Source: a bacterium (GTDB taxonomy: Bacteria; Desulfobacterota; Binatia; DP-6). Taken from it: a stretch of DNA of 64,000 nt. The DNA lies in NCBI GenBank assembly GCA_026129405.1, contig JAHCID010000008.1, positions 62,001 through 126,000 on the forward strand, read 5' to 3'. The position numbers were made by a program, and so were the translations under genes. Under the pieces are notes generated by a model. It searched no databases. It was not told the origin of the DNA and was given only the letters and a program-made list of their open reading frames with translations. Below are positions 1-7,276 of this stretch, piece after piece (within the stretch, counting starts at the first letter, position 1; every line of letters starts with the position of its first letter).

Positions 1-67
1 CCACCGTGCGGCCCTGCACCACGACGGTGCGTGCAGCGTCGACGGGCGCCGCCGGAGCGGTGGTCAC
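1..67 (-). CDS. Possible 5' end of an unidentified protein, cut by the left window edge
   Basis: A minus-strand frame opens after a stop near 101 and offers a GTG start at 67. The 22 visible codons read like a genuine soluble N-terminus, with a short Ala/Pro/Thr-rich lead and then a TVVVQGR strand. A purine-rich GGAGG lies almost directly against the GTG, closer than an ideal ribosome site. The frame is still open at base 1. Too little is present to name a family. It would be the next gene downstream of the lipase after a 77-bp gap. Confidence 0.3.
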   Translation of the reverse strand, partial: MTTAPAAPVDAARTVVVQGRTV

Positions 68-144
68 GCCTCCGGTCGTACGGCCGGGCGCGCGCCGTTG
101 TCAACGTGGGGCGCAGCGACTCCCGCCGCACGACGAGGCGACGC

Positions 145-1251
145 TCATTCGGCCAGCAGGAAGCGCATGACGTCGTCCCACAGCGCCTCGAAGGCGCCGC
201 GGTCGAATCCCGTGCCGGTAGCGAGCCAATCGACGTGCGGCGGCTCGGCGCCGTAGTGCCCGAGGACGTCGAGGTGGTCGCCGCGCGCCGCGTGCAGCAG
301 CGTGCCCCACGGCTGCGAACGTGTCGGCACGACGCCGTCGTTGGCGTCGGCGTCGGGCACCGTGCCGTAGGCCGCGCGCATGACGTCGGCCTGCGCGTCG
401 GTGCACGGAGGCACCTCCTCGGGGCGCATGCGGGTCAGGCGGTGCAGTGCCTGATACATGACGTGGGTCGCCTGGGCGGCGGGGTCGAGGCCCACGCGCA
501 GGGTCGAGCGCACGCCGGGCGGCGCCGCCATCGCGACCACGGAGCCGGCGCGCAGCCCCGGGCGCGGGGCGGCGGTGGCGTTGAGGAGCGCCATGCCCTC
601 GGGCGTCAGCTGGGGGAGGAGGCCGCGGTCGGACTCCACGTCGGCGAGGAAGGCGGCGACGGCGTCGCGCCGCTCGGGCGAGAAGTCGGCGAGCAGCTGC
701 GCGTACAGCTCGTCGAGCAGCGCGCCCTCGAGGCCGAGGCGGCCGTCCAGATGCGCGAAGACCTGGCCCACCTTGAAGACGGCCGTCAGCGGCAGATGGC
801 CGAAGCGCAGGACGTAGATCGTGACCAGCGAGAGGAGCTGGAGCAGCCGCTGGCCGAGCAGCCCGGTGAAGACCGCGGCGAGCGGCGTGCCGTGGTGCGG
901 CGTCGTCACCGTCACCACCGAGCGCACGCGGGCGAGCAGCGCCTCGACGGCGACCTCGGTCGGCAGGGCGACGCCGGGCGAGGTGAGGAGGCGAAGGTCG
1001 AGCCCGCCGCTCGAGTGCCCGACGAGGTGCACCGGCGCGCCGTCGTCGGGGAGCGTCGCGAGCGTGGCGGCGACGCGGGCCGCGCGTCGCGGCAGCGACG
1101 CCGTGGGCAGCGTGCGCACGACCGCGACCGAGGCCTCGAGCCCGCGCGCCGCAAAGCCGCGCAGCAGGGCGTCGCGCACGTGGCCGAAGTAGCGCAGGTC
1201 GCCGAGGTTCGTGAAGCCGAAGAATCCCGGCACCAAGAGGACGTGCTGCAC
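145..1251 (-). CDS. Lipase/esterase-like alpha/beta-hydrolase
   Basis: Predicted serine hydrolase of the lipase superfamily, 368 aa. A VPGFFGF segment at residues 7-13 fits the oxyanion-hole strand of microbial lipases. The nucleophile elbow is GHSSGG with Ser80. An NDGVVP stretch supplies the likely acid (Asp305) and GDHLDV the likely His326, so the triad looks complete and in normal order. There is no signal peptide, so it probably acts in the cytosol, or depends on a route not visible here. The start is GTG and no alternative keeps the first strand. It lies 50 bp downstream of the copper-protein gene on the same strand and may share its transcript. The family is clear; the substrate (acylglycerol, polyester or other ester) cannot be read from sequence. 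Confidence 0.75.
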   Translation of the reverse strand: MQHVLLVPGFFGFTNLGDLRYFGHVRDALLRGFAARGLEASVAVVRTLPTASLPRRAARVAATLATLPDDGAPVHLVGHSSGGLDLRLLTSPGVALPTEVAVEALLARVRSVVTVTTPHHGTPLAAVFTGLLGQRLLQLLSLVTIYVLRFGHLPLTAVFKVGQVFAHLDGRLGLEGALLDELYAQLLADFSPERRDAVAAFLADVESDRGLLPQLTPEGMALLNATAAPRPGLRAGSVVAMAAPPGVRSTLRVGLDPAAQATHVMYQALHRLTRMRPEEVPPCTDAQADVMRAAYGTVPDADANDGVVPTRSQPWGTLLHAARGDHLDVLGHYGAEPPHVDWLATGTGFDRGAFEALWDDVMRFLLAE

Positions 1252-1301
1252 GCGGCGGTCCTACCCGAGCCCGGCGCGCCGGGCCAGTCCGGCGCGCACC
1301 G

Positions 1302-2273
1302 TCAGTGCCGGACCGTCACCGTGACCCGGCTGTCCTGCTGCACGCAGGTCATGAACTCCTGCTTGCTGAGCGTCGGGTAGTAGAACGCGAACAGGTTGCA
1401 GTGCTCGTTGTCGTCGGTGAAGGGTCCGAAGGTGTAGTCGCGATCGGTGTCGTTCTCGTAGGTGCAGGTCCACTCGATGCCGGGGATCTGCGCCTGCTCG
1501 CCGGCGGCGAAGCGACGGAACGTCGGCTCGTCGTAGCCGTGATACTCGTAGAGGGGCGTGCCGGTCTTCTCGCCGTCCCACACGTGGGCGGTGAACTTCA
1601 CGCCGCGGAAGTGGTAGTGCCCGGTGAGCGCGAGCAGGTCGACCGGCCGATCGAAGACGCAGCGGGTGGTTGCGGTGGCGATCGAATGCGCGGGCACGAC
1701 CACGTCTTTGTCCTGCCCGAAGAGCGCGCCCGCGTACGACGTCACCTTGCGCTCCGGAATCGCGTAGAGGTTGTAGATCGCCCAGCCGTCCGCCGGCGTC
1801 GAGAGCGCGCCGTTGTCGACGAAGTGCGTCTGCGCCGCGAGCTGCTCGCGCGCGGTGAAATGGAAGGCGATGCCGTCGGGCAGCTTCCAGTTGAGCAGCA
1901 CGCTCTGGCTGCCGAGGATCAGCTGCCAGACGTCGAAGTCGAGCGCGAAGTTGCACGTCTCGTGGCCGTTCTCGATCGACAGCGTGCGGTCGTGGGGCCG
2001 ATAGAGGTGGATGTGGTGGCTGCCGCCGTTGACCTTGATCTTCACCTTGTTGACGGCGAGATCCTTCCTGCTCGGCAGCTTCATGTAGGTGCACTCGGTG
2101 ACCTCGGAGCCCTTCGGCACCTTGATCGGGCCGACCACGATCTGGGCCCCGCGGGCGGGCTTCGACATGCGGATCGGCGCCCGCTTCTTCGCCTTGGCGG
2201 CGGCATCGCCGGCCAGGGCGAGGACGAGCGACAGGGCGAGTGCGCAGGCGAAGACGCGGCGTGCTGCGGGCAT
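1302..2273 (-). CDS. Secreted copper type II monooxygenase-like protein (PHM/DBH fold) with His in place of the CuM methionine
   Basis: Exported protein of 323 aa; the signal peptide covers about residues 1-26. Its metal and disulfide pattern tracks rat peptidylglycine monooxygenase. His86/His87 and His150 match the CuH ligands (spacing 64 here, 65 in PHM). His219 and His221 match the CuM pair, and residue 291 sits exactly 72 after His219, as Met314 does after His242. Residue 291 is His, not Met. Cys270-Cys292 and Cys205-Cys310 fit two of the conserved disulfides. The family hydroxylates C-H bonds using O2 and ascorbate; whether this member does is unknown. I chose the ATG at 2273 because it gives a clean signal peptide; longer open frame upstream overlaps gloA and is not protein-like. 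Confidence 0.6.
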   Translation of the reverse strand: MPAARRVFACALALSLVLALAGDAAAKAKKRAPIRMSKPARGAQIVVGPIKVPKGSEVTECTYMKLPSRKDLAVNKVKIKVNGGSHHIHLYRPHDRTLSIENGHETCNFALDFDVWQLILGSQSVLLNWKLPDGIAFHFTAREQLAAQTHFVDNGALSTPADGWAIYNLYAIPERKVTSYAGALFGQDKDVVVPAHSIATATTRCVFDRPVDLLALTGHYHFRGVKFTAHVWDGEKTGTPLYEYHGYDEPTFRRFAAGEQAQIPGIEWTCTYENDTDRDYTFGPFTDDNEHCNLFAFYYPTLSKQEFMTCVQQDSRVTVTVRH

Positions 2274-2404
2274 CGGGGTCGATCGAAGCAAGGCGTGCGC
2301 CAGTGAGGAGCCGCGCACCGTCGTGCGCCGCCGACCGATCGGCCGTGCATGGCTGCGAGACCCGGCGGCACTGCATCGCGCAGACGCGCCTTGTGGCGCA
2401 GGGG

Positions 2405-2800
2405 TCAGTCGGTGCGGCCGCGGAGCTGGATCAGCTCGATCTTGTAGCCGTCCGGGTCCTGGAGGAACGCGATCACCGAGCCGCCGTGCTTCATCGGGCC
2501 GGGCTCGCGCGTGATCGTCGCGCCGCGCGCGCGGAGCGCGCCGCAGGTGGCGTAGATGTCCTCGACGCCGATCGCGACGTGGCCGTAGCCCGTGCCGACG
2601 TCGTAGTGGCTCGCGTCCCAGTTGTGGGTGAGCTCGAGGACGGTGTGATCCGCCTCGTCGCCGTAGCCCACGAAGGCGAGCGTGAAGCGGCCGCTCGGGT
2701 AGTCCTTGCGGCGCAGGAGGCGCATGCCGAGCACCTCGCAGTAGAACGCCAGCGAGCGCTCGAGGTCGCCCACCCGCAGCATCGTGTGCAGCATCCGCAT
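2405..2800 (-). CDS. gloA: Lactoylglutathione lyase (glyoxalase I)
   Basis: Converts the hemithioacetal of methylglyoxal and glutathione to S-lactoylglutathione, a cytosolic detoxification step. The 131-aa protein is one VOC-fold subunit of the usual homodimer. The four metal ligands known from E. coli GloA are at identical positions: His5, Glu56, His74 and Glu122, which points to the Ni/Co-dependent bacterial type. Length is normal. The gene is divergent from the DUF1330-like gene with 57 bp between starts. It lies upstream of the copper-protein gene on the same strand, separated by 131 bp with no clear terminator. Confidence 0.92.
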   Translation of the reverse strand: MRMLHTMLRVGDLERSLAFYCEVLGMRLLRRKDYPSGRFTLAFVGYGDEADHTVLELTHNWDASHYDVGTGYGHVAIGVEDIYATCGALRARGATITREPGPMKHGGSVIAFLQDPDGYKIELIQLRGRTD

Positions 2801-2857
2801 GCCGCCCGGCTAGCACGAATTTCGTCCGCCCGCCCGCCGGTGCTATGGGCGGCGCCC

Positions 2858-3268
2858 ATGCTCGTGCGCAACGCCCTGCTCCCCACCGGCGATCAGCTGA
2901 GCGCCGTCGCCGCCGACGGCCGCGACGTGCCGATCGTCATGCTGAATCTCCTCAAGTTCCATCCCCGCGCGCAGTATCCGGACGGGCGCGACGCGCACCT
3001 CACCGGCGAGGAGGCCTATCAGCGCTACGCGGATCTCATGGTCCCGTTCGTCGAGTCGCGCGGCGGCCGCCTCCTGTACCAGGGGCGGGCGCTCGGCGTC
3101 GTGCTGGGCGAGGTCGAGGAGCCGTGGGACCTCGTGGGGCTCGTGCAGTACCCGTCGCCGCGCGTCTTCGTCGAGATCGCGACCTCGGCCGAGGTCCACG
3201 GCTTCGGCGTCCATCGCGAGGCCGGGCTGGCGGGGCAGCTGCTCGTCATGCTCGAGCCGCGCGCCTGA
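2858..3268 (+). CDS. DUF1330-like dimeric alpha/beta-barrel protein
   Basis: A 136-aa cytosolic protein. The VPIVMLNLLKF strand after a short lead, a central helix beginning with EEAYQRYADL and a late LVGLVQYPS strand are typical of DUF1330/ferredoxin-like dimeric barrels. These include monooxygenase-like and uncharacterised stress proteins. No cofactor motif is visible. The ATG at 2858 is preferred because it starts just before the first strand and leaves a 57-bp divergent spacer to gloA; the longer open frame upstream runs antisense through gloA. Function unknown. Confidence 0.7.
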   Translation: MLVRNALLPTGDQLSAVAADGRDVPIVMLNLLKFHPRAQYPDGRDAHLTGEEAYQRYADLMVPFVESRGGRLLYQGRALGVVLGEVEEPWDLVGLVQYPSPRVFVEIATSAEVHGFGVHREAGLAGQLLVMLEPRA

Positions 3269-3340
3269 ACGCACGCCGCCGGCCGCCGTCGCGGCCGCCC
3301 GGCTCGGCACGGTGAGCGGTTCTGGTTAGACTCGGCGCCG

Positions 3341-4192
3341 ATGGACGGGCGAATCTGCGTCGTCACCGGTGCCACCTCGGGCATCGGCCGTGAGATCGCG
3401 CGGGCGCTGGCGGCAGCGGGCGACCACGTCGCCGTCGTCTGCCGCGATCGCGGCCGCGGCGAGGCCGTCGCGGCGGAGCTCGACGCCGCGGCCGGCCGAC
3501 CGGCGGCGTCGGTGCACCTCGCCGATCTGTCGCGCCAGGCCGACGTTCGCCGCGTCGCCGGCGAGCTGCTCGTGCGCTGCCCGCGCATCGACGTCCTCGT
3601 CAACAACGCCGGCGTCGTGAATCTCGCGCACGCGACCACCGACGACGGCATCGAGACCGTCTTCGCGACCAACCACCTCGCGTACTTTCTCCTGACGTTG
3701 CTCCTCCTGCCGCGGCTGCGCGCGAGCGCGCCGGCGCGCATCGTCAACGTCGCATCCGAGGCACACCGCTTCGGGCGGCTCGATCTCGACGACCTCGGGC
3801 AGGCGGGGAGCTACCGCGCGATGCGGGTCTACGGCACGTCGAAGCTCTCGAACATCCTCTTCACCTACGAGCTGGCGCGGCGGCTCGAGGGCTCGGGGGT
3901 CACCGTGAACTGCCTCCATCCGGGCGCGGTCGCCACCGGGCTGGGCCACAACAACGGGCGCTGGGCGATCCTCGCGACGCGGCTTCTCGCGCCGTTCTTC
4001 CGCACCCCGCGCCAGGGGGCCGACACCGCGATCTGGCTCGCGTCGGCGCCGGAGGCGGCGGGCGAGCACGGCCGCTACTTCGTGCGCCGCCGCGCCAAGC
4101 GCACGTCGAGGCCGACCTACGATCGCGCGCTCGCCGCCCGGCTGTGGGACGTCAGTGCGGCGCTCTGCCGCGTCGATCCGTCCGTCGCGTAG
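3341..4192 (+). CDS. Short-chain dehydrogenase/reductase (retinol-dehydrogenase-like)
   Basis: Classical SDR of 283 aa that oxidises an alcohol or reduces a carbonyl with NAD(P). The cofactor-binding TGATSGIG lies at residues 9-16. Arg35 after the second strand hints at NADP preference. NNAG is at 88-91. The catalytic residues are Ser139, Tyr164 and Lys168 (Y-x3-K). The C-terminal part with a HPGAVATGL segment is typical of the retinol dehydrogenase/WWOX-like branch. No membrane anchor or signal is evident. The stop is only 3 nt from the aat start, so the two are probably co-transcribed, though no functional link is obvious. Confidence 0.88.
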   Translation: MDGRICVVTGATSGIGREIARALAAAGDHVAVVCRDRGRGEAVAAELDAAAGRPAASVHLADLSRQADVRRVAGELLVRCPRIDVLVNNAGVVNLAHATTDDGIETVFATNHLAYFLLTLLLLPRLRASAPARIVNVASEAHRFGRLDLDDLGQAGSYRAMRVYGTSKLSNILFTYELARRLEGSGVTVNCLHPGAVATGLGHNNGRWAILATRLLAPFFRTPRQGADTAIWLASAPEAAGEHGRYFVRRRAKRTSRPTYDRALAARLWDVSAALCRVDPSVA

Positions 4193-4195
4193 CCG

Positions 4196-4858
4196 ATGCC
4201 GGTCCGCCGCTTTCCCGACCCGCGCAGCGCGAATCCCGAGGGCGTCGTCGCCATCGGCGGCGACCTGCACCCGGACACGCTGCGGCTCGCCTATCGCCAG
4301 GGCATCTTTCCATGGCCCGCCCGCGGGTTGCCTCTCCTGTGGTTCTCGCCGCCGGCGCGCGGCATGCTCGACTTCGCCGACCTCCACCTGCCGCGCAGCC
4401 TCGTGCGGGCGCGTGCGAAGACCCGCTTTCGCTGCACGATCGATCGCGCCTTCCCCGAGGTCATCGCGGGCTGCGCGTCCACACCGCGTCCCGACCAGGA
4501 GGGCACGTGGATCACGCCCGACATCCACATGGCCTACGTGCGGCTGCACGAGCTCGGTACGGCGCACAGCGCCGAGGCCTGGGACGGCGACCGCCTCGTC
4601 GGCGGCATCTACGGCGTCGACGTCGACGGCGCGTTCGCCGCCGAGAGCATGTTCTACCACGAGCCCTACGCGTCGAAGCTGGCGCTCCTCCATCTGATCG
4701 ACCACCTGCGCAGCGCCGGCCTCGACTGGCTCGACATCCAGGTCCTGACCCCGCACATGGAGCGCTTCGGCGCCCGGGCCGTGCCGCGGGACGCCTTCCT
4801 GCTGCGCCTGGCGGCGACCCGGGCGCGCGGGCTCGTGCTGTTCCCGCCGCGCCGGTAG
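4196..4858 (+). CDS. aat: Leucyl/phenylalanyl-tRNA--protein transferase
   Basis: Transfers Leu or Phe from aminoacyl-tRNA onto proteins with N-terminal Arg or Lys, marking them for ClpS/ClpAP in the bacterial N-degron pathway. The 220-aa protein shows the family's characteristic N-terminus: FPDP, then VAIGGDL, a YRQGIFPW segment around residue 40 and WFSPPARG shortly after. The central GTWITPDI and the GGIYG and AAESMFY stretches of the acetyltransferase-like C-domain are present. Length is normal for Aat. It starts 3 nt after the SDR stop. A short inverted repeat lies between this gene and the next start at 4955. Confidence 0.95.
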   Translation: MPVRRFPDPRSANPEGVVAIGGDLHPDTLRLAYRQGIFPWPARGLPLLWFSPPARGMLDFADLHLPRSLVRARAKTRFRCTIDRAFPEVIAGCASTPRPDQEGTWITPDIHMAYVRLHELGTAHSAEAWDGDRLVGGIYGVDVDGAFAAESMFYHEPYASKLALLHLIDHLRSAGLDWLDIQVLTPHMERFGARAVPRDAFLLRLAATRARGLVLFPPRR

Positions 4859-4927
4859 CCCTCCGGCGCGGGGCGCGCGGGCCCGGTCCCTCGCGCCCGC
4901 GGATCGCATCGTCCGGCGTGTACGTCC

Positions 4928-4953
4928 GGGAGCCGCCTGCTAGCCTGGCTCCC
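4928..4953 (+). promoter_or_regulatory. Short inverted repeat directly before the acyl-CoA dehydrogenase start
   Basis: Seven-base arms GGGAGCC (4928-4934) and GGCTCCC (4947-4953) flank a 12-nt loop, and the repeat ends one base before the ATG at 4955. It could fold over the ribosome site or simply be chance in GC-rich DNA. No separate Shine-Dalgarno sequence is apparent. Confidence 0.2.
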
Positions 4954-4954
4954 G

Positions 4955-6676
4955 ATGGCGACCGAGTATTTCCACCGGGACATGCAGCTCTTCCTCGACC
5001 ACCGCTTCGACTGGGCGCGGTACTTCCGCCTGCGCCGCGGCGGCGAGGTCGACCCGGCCGAGGAGGTGTCCACCTACAAGGACATCCTGCGCACCACCGG
5101 CGAGATCTGTGCGTCCATCGACGCCGGCTCGCGCGGGCACTGGGAGGAGGAGGTGCGGCTCGAGCAGGGCGAGGTCGTGGTTCCGTCGCACATCGCCGCC
5201 GGCTACGAGAAGCTGCGCCAGGCGGGGCTCCTCTGCCTCACCATGCACGCGGACTACGGCGGCTACGGCCTGCCGCTGCTCGTCAACACGCCGTACCTCG
5301 AGATGGTCTCACGCGCCGACGCGAGTCTCATGACGATCGTCGGCCTCCAGGCCGGCGTCGCGCTCGACATCGAGAAGTACGGCGACGAGGCGCTGAAGCG
5401 CGCCTACCTGCCGCGTTTCCAATCGGGCGAGCTGCAGGGCGCGATGGATCTCACCGAGCCGCAGGCCGGCTCCGACCTGGGCGGCATCACGACCCGCGTC
5501 ACGCGCGAGGGCGCCCGCTGGTTCATCGAGGGCGAGAAGATCTTCATCACCAACGGCGGGGCGCAGATACACCTGGTGCTCGCGCGCGACGCGGCGACGT
5601 TCGAGCAGTCGAAGGGCACGACGAACGGCCTCAATCTGATGCTCTGCCCGCGCACGCTGCCCGACGGGCGCCCCAACGCGCTGGGTGTCGCCCGTGTCGA
5701 GCGCAAGCTCGGCATCCACGGCTCGCCGACCTGTGTGGTCACGTTCGATCGCGCCGAGGCGTGGCTGCTCGGCAAGCCGGGCCAGGGTTTCCGCGCCATG
5801 CTCGACCTCATGAACAACGCCCGTCTGGGCGTCGCCGCGCAGGCGCTCGGGATCGCGCAGGGCGCCTATCACGCCGCGCGCGAGTACGCCGCGCAGCGCG
5901 TGCAGTTCGGTGCGCCGATCCTCCAGCAGCCGCTGGTGAAGTCGATGCTGACGCTCATGCGCATCAACATCGAGTCGGCGCGCGCGCTGCTCCAGCGGAC
6001 GTCGGCCATGATCGACATGACCGACGCGATCCGCACCTACCTCGCCACGCCGCCGGGCCAGGCCGATCCGCAGGGCCCGGCGCTCCAGGCCGAGATGGAT
6101 CGCAACACGCAGCTGATCCGCTTCTTCACCCCGCTCTGCAAGTACTACGCGACCGAGATCTCGAACCACGTCACCCGCCAGGGCATCCAGCTCCACGGCG
6201 GGCTGGGCTACATGGCCGAGTCGGTCGCCGGCCACTACCACTCCGACTCGATCATCACGACCATCTACGAGGGCACGTCGGAGGTACAGGCGAGCTTCGC
6301 GCTCAAGGAGATGGGCAAGGGCGCGCTCTTCGCGACCCTCGAGGAGGTGCGCGCCGAGCTGGAGACGCTGCGCGGCACGTACCCCGAGCTGGTGGGGCTC
6401 GTCGCCGCCGGCATCGAGACGCTCATGAGCACCGCCCCGGCGCTCATGGGCGATCCGCAGTACGCGCTGCTGAACGCCAAGCGCGTCGCGGAGATGGTGA
6501 TCGACGTGGTCGCGAGCGCCGAGCTCCTGTGCCTCGCCGACACGGCGCCGGGCCGTCTCGAGCTGGCGCAGAGCTTCATCCATCGCCACATGGCGGCGGT
6601 GCAGCTGAACGCCGACCGCATCACGAGCGGCGATGCGTCGCGCATCGCCCGCTACGACCGCATCCTCGGCCTGTGA
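4955..6676 (+). CDS. Acyl-CoA dehydrogenase, long form (573 aa)
   Basis: FAD-dependent enzyme introducing the alpha-beta double bond into an acyl-CoA. The 573-aa length is that of the extended FadE/DmdC-like branch, with an N-terminal extension before the first helical domain and a C-terminal helical addition after the core. MDLTEPQAGSDLGG and the EGEKIFITNGG strand of the flavin site are intact. The YEGTSEVQ loop puts the likely catalytic Glu at residue 439. The insertion near residues 335-380 before the last core helices is typical of this branch. It is a single gene, convergent with the peroxiredoxin gene through a hairpin. Chain-length or thioester specificity cannot be read. Confidence 0.88.
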   Translation: MATEYFHRDMQLFLDHRFDWARYFRLRRGGEVDPAEEVSTYKDILRTTGEICASIDAGSRGHWEEEVRLEQGEVVVPSHIAAGYEKLRQAGLLCLTMHADYGGYGLPLLVNTPYLEMVSRADASLMTIVGLQAGVALDIEKYGDEALKRAYLPRFQSGELQGAMDLTEPQAGSDLGGITTRVTREGARWFIEGEKIFITNGGAQIHLVLARDAATFEQSKGTTNGLNLMLCPRTLPDGRPNALGVARVERKLGIHGSPTCVVTFDRAEAWLLGKPGQGFRAMLDLMNNARLGVAAQALGIAQGAYHAAREYAAQRVQFGAPILQQPLVKSMLTLMRINIESARALLQRTSAMIDMTDAIRTYLATPPGQADPQGPALQAEMDRNTQLIRFFTPLCKYYATEISNHVTRQGIQLHGGLGYMAESVAGHYHSDSIITTIYEGTSEVQASFALKEMGKGALFATLEEVRAELETLRGTYPELVGLVAAGIETLMSTAPALMGDPQYALLNAKRVAEMVIDVVASAELLCLADTAPGRLELAQSFIHRHMAAVQLNADRITSGDASRIARYDRILGL

Positions 6677-6683
6677 GCCGGGT

Positions 6684-6705
6684 GGGGCGCGGGTGATCGC
6701 GCCCC
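6684..6705. terminator. GC hairpin between convergent genes (candidate bidirectional terminator)
   Basis: A perfect 8-bp stem GGGGCGCG/CGCGCCCC with a 6-nt loop lies in the 35-bp gap between the acyl-CoA dehydrogenase stop (6676) and the peroxiredoxin stop (6712). There is no T-run on either side, so it is not a textbook intrinsic terminator. Confidence 0.4.
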
Positions 6706-6711
6706 GGCCTC

Positions 6712-7227
6712 TCAGGGCTTCGCGACCAGGTCGGCGAGGACGTCGGCCGCGTGCGTCGTCGGGATCACCATCCCGTAGGTCTTGATGACCTTGCCGTCCG
6801 GGCCGACGAGGAACGACACGCGGCGCGAGACCGGGGCGTCGGCGGAGGCGGCGGCGCCGACCTGGAGGGCGAGGGTGCGGTCGGTGTCGGAGAGGAGGCG
6901 GAACGGGAACTGCTCGGCCGTGACGAAGGTGGCGTTGGCCCTCGGGTCGTCGAACGACACCCCGAGGATCTCGACGCCGCGCTGCTGGAACGACGGGAAG
7001 TCGTCGCGGAGCCCGCGCCCCTCGATGGTGCAGCCGGGGGTCTGGGCCTTCGGGTAGTACCAGAGCAGGTAGGTCTTGCCCCTGAGGCTCTCCGAGGTGA
7101 CGACCGTGCCGGTGTGGTCGCGCAGCGACCAGGACGGGAACGCAGTGCCTATGGCGGGAAGCTCGGAGGCGGCGAGCGCGGGCGTCGCGAGCACGAAGGC
7201 GAGCAGGGCGGCCGAGAGGCGATGCAT
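6712..7227 (-). CDS. Exported peroxiredoxin (PrxQ/BCP type)
   Basis: Thiol peroxidase reducing H2O2 or organic hydroperoxides. The 171-aa precursor has a signal peptide of about 20 residues ending ALA-A, so it should act in the periplasm rather than the cytosol as E. coli Bcp does. The active-site TPGCTIE segment gives the peroxidatic Cys66. I find no second cysteine in the protein, so it would be a 1-Cys type needing an external thiol. The SFLVGPDG strand with its preceding Arg pair fits the family. It is the last gene of a minus-strand run and is followed by a hairpin shared with the convergent dehydrogenase gene. Confidence 0.88.
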   Translation of the reverse strand: MHRLSAALLAFVLATPALAASELPAIGTAFPSWSLRDHTGTVVTSESLRGKTYLLWYYPKAQTPGCTIEGRGLRDDFPSFQQRGVEILGVSFDDPRANATFVTAEQFPFRLLSDTDRTLALQVGAAASADAPVSRRVSFLVGPDGKVIKTYGMVIPTTHAADVLADLVAKP

Positions 7228-7276
7228 GCACCGCCTCTCGGGGTTCCGCCGGGCTCAGTCAACCACGTGCGGCGTA

